Made by a program: the position numbers and the translations under genes
Shown here: positions 1 to 6,637 of the stretch, in pieces
How the letters are laid out: every line of letters starts with the position of its first letter
Numbering within the stretch: the stretch's first letter is position 1
Notes under the pieces: generated by a model
Seen by the model: the letters and a program-made list of their open reading frames with translations, nothing else
Databases searched by the model: none
What the model was told of the DNA's origin: nothing
Assembly: GCA_903922535.1 (NCBI GenBank)
Contig: CAIXUF010000398.1
Coordinates: 1-16,272 of the forward strand
Length of the DNA stretch: 16,272 nt
Direction of reading: 5' to 3'
DNA from: Candidatus Hydrogenedentota bacterium
Lineage (GTDB): Bacteria; Hydrogenedentota; Hydrogenedentia; Hydrogenedentiales; CAITNO01

Positions 1-1263
1 GCCTACGGCCTGAGCATGAAAGTCTCGGTGCTGTTTTATTTCGCCTCGGTGGTGTTCTTCCTGCCCGCGATCATCATCCCCGCATGCATCGGCGCCGCAG
101 CCGCCATGGGACTTGTACGCATCTTTCCGCGGTTGAAGCCGTCCGTCATGGCGCTGGTCGCGCTGGTCACGGTGGGCGCGTTCTTCTTCTATATCCGCGA
201 CGTGCTGCGCGGCCAGCGCATCTCGGACGACACGATACTGCCGGTCTTTCTCGCCGCCACCGGCCGCACCCAGTCCTTTCTGCTGCCCAGCCACTGGGCC
301 GCCCAGGGCATTCTTGCGGCGGCGCGGATGGACTTTGGCATGTGCCTGTTCTGGTTCGCCATGCTGCTCTCCACCGCGCTGATGGCCCTGCTCACCTGCG
401 GCTGGCTGGCCAACCGCATCTTCTATCCCGGCTGGTCCTACCTTGCGGGACAGGACCGGCAGCGTTTCCGGCCCCTGAACCGCGGCATGCTCAACCGGAT
501 TGCGGCGCTGCTGCGCGCCGTGCCCGACCCCGCGCGCTCCCTGTCGGTCAAGGACATCAAACTGTTTTGGCGCGACCCCACCCAGTGGTCACAGTTTGTC
601 ATCTTCTTCGGCATCATGGCGATCTACATCGCCAACCTGCGCAACAGTTCAAACCTGATGGAACAGCCCATGTGGCGAAGCTGGATTGCCTCACTCAACG
701 TCGGATCGGTCACATTGATCCTTGCCACGCTCACCAGCCGCTTTGTGTTCCCGCTGGTCAGCCTGGAAGGCCGGCGCTTTTGGATACTCGGGCTGGCCCC
801 GCTGACCTTCCGACAGGTCGTCTGGCAGAAGTTTTGGCTGAGCGTGTGCACCACCTCGTTGTTCACCGTGGGGCTGGGCGTGCTGTCAGGTTACATGCTC
901 AAGTTGGAGCCTGTCTATTTCTGGCTCACCGTATACACCGTCACCCTGGCCAATTTCGGTCTGGCGGGGCTTGCCGTGGGACTGGGCACCCTCTACCCCA
1001 CCTTCACCGAGGACAACCCGGCACGCATCGTGAGCGGGCTGGGCGGCACGCTCAACCTGCTCTTGAGCGTCGGCTACATCGCCCTCATGGTCAGCACCCA
1101 AACGCTCATCCTGCAATGGCGCGCCGTGGAGCATTTCGCCGGAACGCAATGGTTCTGGTATGCGCTGACCGTAGTGCTGGTCTTCGACACCGCGATCACA
1201 CTGCTGAGCGTGGTCCTGCCCATGCGCCTGGGACTGAAGAATTTGGAGGACATGGAATTCTGA
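1..1263 (+). CDS. Putative ABC exporter membrane subunit (5'-truncated)
   Basis: The reading frame is open from base 1 and ends at TGA 1261-1263. The true start lies outside the window, and the first in-window ATG (16) is probably internal. The visible ~420 residues hold many hydrophobic segments: two before residue ~60, one around 115-135, then a cytoplasmic stretch followed by about six more helices. After the basic segment comes a block reading KDIKLFWRDPTQWSQFVIFF (~residues 180-200). That block is characteristic of the 'putative ABC exporter' permease family (PF16962-like), whose members usually exceed 500 residues, so roughly the N-terminal fifth is missing. Such proteins are expected to form the membrane channel of an ATP-driven exporter; the ATPase gene would be expected just upstream. 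The substrate is unknown. The family call rests on remembered motif similarity, while the membrane character is plain in the sequence. Confidence 0.7.
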   Translation, partial: AYGLSMKVSVLFYFASVVFFLPAIIIPACIGAAAAMGLVRIFPRLKPSVMALVALVTVGAFFFYIRDVLRGQRISDDTILPVFLAATGRTQSFLLPSHWAAQGILAAARMDFGMCLFWFAMLLSTALMALLTCGWLANRIFYPGWSYLAGQDRQRFRPLNRGMLNRIAALLRAVPDPARSLSVKDIKLFWRDPTQWSQFVIFFGIMAIYIANLRNSSNLMEQPMWRSWIASLNVGSVTLILATLTSRFVFPLVSLEGRRFWILGLAPLTFRQVVWQKFWLSVCTTSLFTVGLGVLSGYMLKLEPVYFWLTVYTVTLANFGLAGLAVGLGTLYPTFTEDNPARIVSGLGGTLNLLLSVGYIALMVSTQTLILQWRAVEHFAGTQWFWYALTVVLVFDTAITLLSVVLPMRLGLKNLEDMEF

Positions 1264-1286
1264 GTTTCTGATTGCGTTCCGGACAG

Positions 1287-1460
1287 TTGAACCACGAAGC
1301 CACGAAGAACACGAAGAAGAAGGGAACGAATTGAACATGGATATACAGGATGAACAGGATAAGACAACCAGACCCGTTGGTTTCATCCTGTTCATCCTGT
1401 CCATCCATGTCAGTAATGTTCTTGTCCTCTCTTCGCGTCCTTCGTGCCTTCGTGGTTCAA
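1287..1460. repeat. Nested palindromic intergenic repeat
   Basis: Three inverted repeats sit one inside another. The outer arms are 1287-1320 and 1427-1460 (34 bases, about six mismatches, ending TTGAACCACGAAG / CTTCGTGGTTCAA). The middle arms are 1335-1360 and 1385-1410 (26 bases, two mismatches, built on the repeated words CAGGATGAACAGGAT). A small inner pair is AACCA 1366-1370 and TGGTT 1378-1382. The outer arm itself contains the direct repeat CCACGAAG/CACGAAG/CACGAAG. As RNA this would fold into one long interrupted hairpin on either strand. It looks like a dispersed intergenic repeat, similar in wording to elements I recall from environmental bacterial genomes. No transposase is present. 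Confidence 0.8.
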
Positions 1461-1522
1461 ATCAACAAAGAAGCTGCGCCCGGATTACCGTCTAATCTGC
1501 AAGGTTGAAGGAGAGACCGCCC

Positions 1523-1933
1523 ATGCGTGAAATCGCTGTTGAGACCCGCGCCCATACACAGTTCGTCAACATCGACCGGCTGATCCAGCAAGCCGTGACA
1601 GACGCGGGACTGGCGGAGGGGCTGGCGCATGTCCATGTGCCCCACACCACCGCGGGCATCACCATCAATGAGAATGCCGACCCCGACGTGGTGGCCGACA
1701 TGGCCGCGATTCTGGAGCGCATGGCGCCGTGGAAGGGCGGCTATGCCCATGCCGAAGGCAACAGCGCCGCCCACGTGAAGGCGAGCCTGATGGGGTTCAG
1801 CGTGACCGTCCCCGTGCAGGCGGGGCGCATCAAGCTTGGCACCTGGCAGTCCGTTTACTTCTGCGAGTTCGACGGCCCGCGCAGACGAAAAGTGTGGATC
1901 ACCTGCGCCCCGGCGGCGCAGGCTCACACGTAG
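1523..1933 (+). CDS. yjbQ: YjbQ/UPF0047 family protein (secondary thiamine-phosphate synthase enzyme)
   Basis: This is a 136-residue protein, the usual length for the family. The conserved core HTTAGITINENADPDV lies at residues 41-56, and the second conserved block, HAEGNSAAH followed by KASLMG, at residues 76-91. Both are family signatures. His41, Asn49, Glu50, Asp53, His76 and His84 are the likely conserved site residues. The family is annotated as having weak thiamine-phosphate synthase activity, but its physiological role is not settled. ATG 1523 is chosen because AAGGAG at 1508-1513 is nine bases upstream; the TTG at 1505 lies upstream of that site. TAATCT at 1493-1498 could be a -10 box, without a clear -35. 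The 3' end overlaps the convergent TetR-family gene by ten bases. Confidence 0.9.
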   Translation: MREIAVETRAHTQFVNIDRLIQQAVTDAGLAEGLAHVHVPHTTAGITINENADPDVVADMAAILERMAPWKGGYAHAEGNSAAHVKASLMGFSVTVPVQAGRIKLGTWQSVYFCEFDGPRRRKVWITCAPAAQAHT

Positions 1934-2565
1934 TTAAAGGGACTGACCAGTGCGGTCTGCGGGTATTCCTTGTAGCAGGCGCCGTAAAAGAACAAATCGA
2001 CCAGCCCCTCGGCGAGTTCCGGGGTCAGGTGAATGCCCGGCATCTGCGACTTGGCCATGATGTGGGCGTCCAGGATGCCGATGAACACCAGCGTCAGGCT
2101 GCGCGCGTCACCCCCGGCCAGTTCGGCCTGATCAAGCCCCTCCTGCAGAATCTTCTCAACGGTGAGGAACCGGACCCGTCGGAACTCGTCCTTGTCGAAC
2201 TCTGGACCACTCTGCGGGGGGGAGAAATACATCTGCAAGATCAGCCGTATCGACAGCGGATTGCGTTCCGCCGTGGCAAATGCGAGCCGCATGATGGCCT
2301 TGAGCCGGCCCACAGTTTCGGCATAGTGATTGGGAATCTCGCTGATCGCCTGGATGAGTTCCGTAAACAGCGGCTCGACCAGGCGCCGGAACACGTCCTC
2401 CTTATTGTGGAAATAATAATAAAGTACCGGGCGGGTAACCCCTGCACCCTCGATGATCTCGCGGATACTGGTGCCTTCATAACCCTTTTCAGCAAAAAGG
2501 TTGAGCGCGCTTTCCAGCAAACGCGCCTCGGCCTCATTGGTCGTCTCGACAGGCGGCTGTTCCAT
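1924..2565 (-). CDS. TetR/AcrR family transcriptional regulator
   Basis: This is a 213-residue protein. Residues ~12-60 form a clear TetR-type helix-turn-helix: LFAEKGYEGTSIREI, then GAGVTRPVLYYYFHNKEDVF, with the YYYFHNKED signature of the recognition helix. The remaining ~150 residues are a helical ligand-binding and dimerisation domain that is not assigned to a ligand. ATG at 2565 matches the usual position, about ten residues before the first helix. The gene has its own promoter-like sequence and an inverted repeat just downstream of it, so autorepression is likely. It is divergent from the isomerase gene about 370 bases away and converges with yjbQ, overlapping it by ten bases. Its regulon cannot be read from the sequence, but self-control and possibly the divergent gene are candidates. 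Confidence 0.95.
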   Translation of the reverse strand: MEQPPVETTNEAEARLLESALNLFAEKGYEGTSIREIIEGAGVTRPVLYYYFHNKEDVFRRLVEPLFTELIQAISEIPNHYAETVGRLKAIMRLAFATAERNPLSIRLILQMYFSPPQSGPEFDKDEFRRVRFLTVEKILQEGLDQAELAGGDARSLTLVFIGILDAHIMAKSQMPGIHLTPELAEGLVDLFFYGACYKEYPQTALVSPFNYV

Positions 2566-2572
2566 GGTGTGT

Positions 2573-2590
2573 ACCTACCGTTCATTAGGT
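2573..2590. promoter_or_regulatory. Candidate TetR-family operator
   Basis: This is an inverted repeat with arms ACCTA (2573-2577) and TAGGT (2586-2590) separated by eight bases. It lies between the predicted transcription start and the start codon of the regulator gene. Size, symmetry and position fit an autorepression operator for a TetR dimer, but the assignment is inferred from location only. Confidence 0.45.
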
Positions 2591-2598
2591 TGAACCAC

Positions 2599-2628
2599 AT
2601 TGTACGTCTTCTTGCCCTGTTTTGGCAA
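2599..2628 (-). promoter_or_regulatory. Predicted sigma-70-type promoter of the TetR-family gene
   Basis: On the minus strand a -35 box TTGCCA (2623-2628) is followed, after 18 bases, by a -10 box TACAAT (2599-2604). The start of transcription would fall near 2592, about 27 bases before the ATG at 2565. Confidence 0.6.
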
Positions 2629-2633
2629 TGGGG

Positions 2634-2666
2634 ATGAATCAGATGCGCAAGCCGCACCTGATTCAT
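2634..2666. repeat. 33-base palindrome upstream of the TetR-gene promoter
   Basis: The outer arms ATGAATCAG (2634-2642) and CTGATTCAT (2658-2666) are exact complements. After one mismatch (2643/2657), TGCG (2644-2647) pairs with CGCA (2653-2656), leaving loop CAAGC. The element sits directly upstream of the regulator's -35 box and could be a protein-binding site. Confidence 0.6.
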
Positions 2667-2841
2667 TGGGAATCAAGAACGAGAACACGGAACATGGCGA
2701 ATATTCTGAGCGATAATTATGCGAAAAAATAGTACGGTAAACGTGGCGTGAAGCGGCACAGAATCTTGGGGCTGTCGCCGAACCGTGTCGCTGCCTTCGC
2801 CCGCCACGAGGACGGGCACCACCGCTGTGTCCCCGTGTTAA

Positions 2842-2869
2842 TTGGCCCGGTTGCCCCGGTTGGTATACA
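2842..2869 (+). promoter_or_regulatory. Possible promoter of the isomerase gene
   Basis: A weak -35 box TTGGCC (2842-2847) lies 16 bases before TATACA (2864-2869). The leader to the ATG at 2936 would be about 60 bases. Confidence 0.4.
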
Positions 2870-2935
2870 CTTTCTTTGGGGCACCCGGTGCCTGCGGCTT
2901 CCTTGAACACAACCTGCAACATGGAGAAACGCACT

Positions 2936-4336
<1,401 letters not shown>

Positions 4337-4447
4337 TGCATCACCCCGGAGAGGGGGGTTCCAAAGGAGCCGTCCCTTCCCTCCTTTCCCCGCTTGGAAG
4401 AGATCCAACTGACTCCGCCGAACTGGTCCTGTGGAAAGGACGATTGT

Positions 4448-4466
4448 TTTCCGGAAGCGCCGGAAA
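4448..4466. repeat. Hairpin in the isomerase-queE gap
   Basis: Arms TTTCCGG (4448-4454) and CCGGAAA (4460-4466) are exact complements around loop AAGCG. There is no following T-run on the plus strand. It could contribute to termination after the isomerase gene. Confidence 0.4.
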
Positions 4467-4472
4467 CTGTCC

Positions 4473-4500
4473 GGGCATCAAATGCCCATTCTCGTTTGTT
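4473..4500 (+). terminator. Possible weak intrinsic terminator after the isomerase gene
   Basis: A 6-base stem, GGGCAT (4473-4478) with ATGCCC (4482-4487) and a CAA loop, is followed by a T-rich but interrupted stretch. It lies about 140 bases past the isomerase stop and before the queE promoter. The stem is short and the T-tract poor, so this is tentative. Confidence 0.3.
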
Positions 4501-4532
4501 CACGGAGAGTGAAATCTGCGCATTGCAGTGAA

Positions 4533-4561
4533 TTGACCCGACTTTCCCCAGCACGTAAGAT
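4533..4561 (+). promoter_or_regulatory. Predicted sigma-70-type promoter of the queE-queD-queF cluster
   Basis: The -35 box TTGACC (4533-4538) and -10 box TAAGAT (4556-4561) are separated by 17 bases. Transcription would begin only about 20 bases before the queE start codon, leaving no room for a preQ1 riboswitch in the leader. Confidence 0.65.
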
Positions 4562-4587
4562 GGGGCCACAGCTAAGGAATCAAAGCC

Positions 4588-5253
4588 ATGGACACCGTGA
4601 TTAGCCAGTCAACAATGTTGGAAGTCGCCGAGATCTACCACAGCATCCAGGGCGAATCGACTTACGCCGGCCTGCCCTGCACCTTCGTGCGCCTTGCCGG
4701 CTGCAATCTCGAATGCCTGTGGTGCGACACCCGGCGCGCCTGTGGAGAACCGTGGACGGTGGGCGCCGTGCTGAAGAAGGTGGAGCATTTCGGGTGCAAC
4801 CTGGTGGAAATCACCGGCGGCGAGCCGCTGGTTCAACCGGCCTCCCCGGAACTGGCCCGGCAACTGGTCGATGCGGGGTACACGGTGCTGCTGGAGACCA
4901 ACGGATCCCTGCCCATCGACGTGCTGCCGCCGGGCGTCATCCGCATTGTGGACCTGAAATGCCCCGACAGCGGGATGATGGAGCGGATCTACTGGCCCAA
5001 CATCGGCCTGCTCGATCCGGCCCTGGACGAGGTCAAGTTCGTTGTGAACGGCCACGCCGATTATGAATGGAGCCGCGATGTCATCCGGAAGTACGAACTG
5101 GAGAAGCACTGTGCCTGCGTGCTGATCTCACCGGTCTGGGGCCGGGTAAATCTGGAAGATTTGGCCAAGTGGATACTGGAGGATCGGCTTCCGGCGCGGC
5201 TCCAACTGCAACTGCACAAACTCATCTGGGGGCCGGACAGGACGGGAGTGTAG
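4588..5253 (+). CDS. queE: 7-carboxy-7-deazaguanine synthase (radical SAM)
   Basis: QueE converts 6-carboxytetrahydropterin to 7-carboxy-7-deazaguanine using S-adenosylmethionine, an iron-sulfur cluster and Mg2+. The 221-residue length is typical. The N-terminal family signature [19 protein letters not shown] (residues 15-33) is followed by the cluster-binding motif CNLECLWC with Cys39, Cys43 and Cys46. This is the canonical CX3CX2C. A glycine-rich SAM-binding block, EITGGEPL, follows. ATG 4588 is supported by AAGGA at 4574-4578. The gene opens a three-gene cluster with queD five bases downstream, so substrate handover from QueD to QueE is encoded in one transcript. The C-terminus, [16 protein letters not shown], fits the family end pattern QxHKxIW. 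Confidence 0.96.
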   Translation: MDTVISQSTMLEVAEIYHSIQGESTYAGLPCTFVRLAGCNLECLWCDTRRACGEPWTVGAVLKKVEHFGCNLVEITGGEPLVQPASPELARQLVDAGYTVLLETNGSLPIDVLPPGVIRIVDLKCPDSGMMERIYWPNIGLLDPALDEVKFVVNGHADYEWSRDVIRKYELEKHCACVLISPVWGRVNLEDLAKWILEDRLPARLQLQLHKLIWGPDRTGV

Positions 5254-5258
5254 GACTT

Positions 5259-5960
5259 TTGAAGGCGCACATCGTCAAGGCGATTTTCTTTGAGGCCGCA
5301 CGGCGTCTGCCGCAGGGGCCGGACAGGCCGCCACGTCTCACCGGGTACAGCTACAAGGTGGAACTGACGGCCGGCGGCGAGGTGGATCCCGACTTCGGGT
5401 GGGTGGCGGACTATGCCGATCTGAAGGCGCTGTTCGAGCCCGCGCGCGTGCAGTTGGACCACCGCTGTCTGGACGATGTGCCCGGCCTCGCGGGCAAGAC
5501 GCATCCGATCGACATCGCCGACTGGATTGAGGAGCAGTTACGTCCCTGGCCCGCATGGTTTCAGGGCGTGCGCGTGTCCGTGCTGGGCGATGGAGCCTTT
5601 GACCCGGTCCTGCTTCCCCCCGACAAGTTTGAGCAACTGCCAGGCCGGTGGTCTTTTTCCTTTGCCGCGGCGCAGTCGCTTCCGCAGTTGCCCCCCTCCC
5701 ATCCGTGCCATAATCTGCACGGCCATACCTACAAGGTGGAAATCGCCGCGGAGGACCTCGACGGGCTGCCGCCAATCATCAAGAAACTGCACGGCCGACT
5801 GCACGACACGCTGGTGAACGACATTCCCGGCCTGGAGCAGGCCACCTGTGAGCGGCTGTGCGCGTGGGTGTGGCAGTTTCTGGCCGACCGCGGCGCAAAG
5901 CCCACGCTGGTGGCGATGCAGGAAACGCCCAACAACCGCTGTCTTTACTTCGGCGAATAG
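5259..5960 (+). CDS. queD: Tandem two-domain QueD (6-carboxytetrahydropterin synthase) with split active-site residues
   Basis: QueD makes 6-carboxytetrahydropterin from dihydroneopterin triphosphate; the usual protein is ~120 residues. This 233-residue protein contains two copies. The first (residues ~5-108) keeps GEVDPDFGWVADYADLK and the catalytic Asp67-His68 (LDHRCLDD). It has Arg15 for the first zinc His, Pro24 for the catalytic Cys, and Thr28/Tyr30 for the other two zinc His, and it lacks the late Glu. The second (~131-233) keeps Cys150, His154, His156 (CHNLHGHTY) and Glu222 (MQETP). It has Gln139 for the first zinc His, lacks the GEVDP...DF strand, and reads His182-Asp183 where Asp-His is expected. 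Residue roles are taken from E. coli QueD. The TTG start at 5259 follows GGGAG (5244-5248) and lies five bases after the queE stop; no in-frame ATG or GTG precedes the first domain. Position between queE and queF supports a real QueD role. Confidence 0.9.
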   Translation: MKAHIVKAIFFEAARRLPQGPDRPPRLTGYSYKVELTAGGEVDPDFGWVADYADLKALFEPARVQLDHRCLDDVPGLAGKTHPIDIADWIEEQLRPWPAWFQGVRVSVLGDGAFDPVLLPPDKFEQLPGRWSFSFAAAQSLPQLPPSHPCHNLHGHTYKVEIAAEDLDGLPPIIKKLHGRLHDTLVNDIPGLEQATCERLCAWVWQFLADRGAKPTLVAMQETPNNRCLYFGE

Positions 5961-5971
5961 GGAGACGCACC

Positions 5972-6472
5972 ATGGCCAAGGCACCGGCGCCGCACGAGCA
6001 GTTCAAGGCACTCGACAAGTCCATCCTCTTCACCGGTCCGGAAGCCATCGACTCCGCCTGTCTGGAATGTTTCGCCTACGACTACGCGGGCACCCCGCAC
6101 GGCGACGCGATGGAAATCGTCACGGCCACCGACGAGTTCACGTCGGTGTGCCCCTTTTCGGGGCTGCCCGACTTTGCGCAGGTGACCATAACCTATGTGC
6201 CCGGCGGGCTTTGCCTGGAACTGCGCTCGCTGAAATATTACCTGCTGTCCTACCGCAACGTCGGCATCTGGTACGAGCACCTGGTCAACCGCATGCTGGA
6301 AGACCTCGTCCGGGCCTGCAAACCCCGCCGCATGACCGTGGAGATTGAATGCAATCCGCGCGGCGGCCTGGGCAGCACCGTCACGGCCTTCTATGACCGC
6401 GCCACCATGGGCCCGCCGGAACGGATGGGTAAGAAAGCGGTTCGCGGCGGCAGACGCGGGGCAAAGTCTTGA
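5972..6472 (+). CDS. queF: NADPH-dependent 7-cyano-7-deazaguanine reductase (preQ1 synthase)
   Basis: QueF reduces the nitrile preQ0 to the amine preQ1, the base inserted into tRNA on the way to queuosine. The 166-residue length matches the single-domain (B. subtilis-type) form. The catalytic pair is visible in SVCPFSGLPDF as Cys60, which forms the thioimide, and Asp67. The QueF signature is seen as ELRSLKYYLLSYRN, a variant of the usual ESKSLK form. ATG 5972 is seven bases after GGAG (5961-5964), which directly follows the queD stop, so the three genes are tightly packed. The C-terminal ~12 residues are basic (Lys/Arg-rich) and look like a dispensable tail. queC and tgt are not in the window. 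Confidence 0.96.
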   Translation: MAKAPAPHEQFKALDKSILFTGPEAIDSACLECFAYDYAGTPHGDAMEIVTATDEFTSVCPFSGLPDFAQVTITYVPGGLCLELRSLKYYLLSYRNVGIWYEHLVNRMLEDLVRACKPRRMTVEIECNPRGGLGSTVTAFYDRATMGPPERMGKKAVRGGRRGAKS

Positions 6473-6637
6473 CACTGACCGCACGGGTGCCGGGTCAGAT
6501 GCTGATGGACTTAATGTCTTTTGCTTCCGTACCCCCATAACCGCCATGGATCTCCTTTGCTTGCGAATGCGCACATCCGGCATTGCGCCCAGGTATTCGC
6601 AAAGATGGCCGACAGGAACACACAACAGGATTGGACC

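Larger units (their letters stand above)
2566..2935. other. Divergent intergenic region, 370 bases, no gene seen
   Basis: The region carries the TetR-gene promoter and candidate operator at one end and the isomerase promoter at the other. Between them are two inverted repeats. One at 2634-2666 has exact 9-base outer arms (ATGAATCAG/CTGATTCAT), one mismatched pair, four more paired bases and a five-base loop. The other at 2805-2837 has arms CACGAGGAC/GTCCCCGTG with one mismatch. Neither is followed by a T-tract on either strand, so operators or structured leader DNA are more likely than terminators. The long open frames crossing this region on the minus strand are extensions of a shadow of the isomerase gene. 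Confidence 0.6.

Noticed and set aside
84..1271. 395-residue plus-strand frame overlapping the exporter gene
   Set aside because: It is an out-of-frame shadow rich in His/Arg/Pro; the other frame gives regular membrane helices.
4337..4587. preQ1 riboswitch ahead of queE
   Set aside because: I looked for the short preQ1 aptamer with its A-rich tail and did not find it; the predicted promoter is too near the start codon.
6469..6500. TTGACA at the queF stop as a -35 box for the glycosidase gene
   Set aside because: No -10-like hexamer lies 16-19 bases downstream. The stretch also folds as CTGACC/GGTCAG around GCAC/GTGC, but lacks a T-tract, so neither promoter nor terminator is supported.
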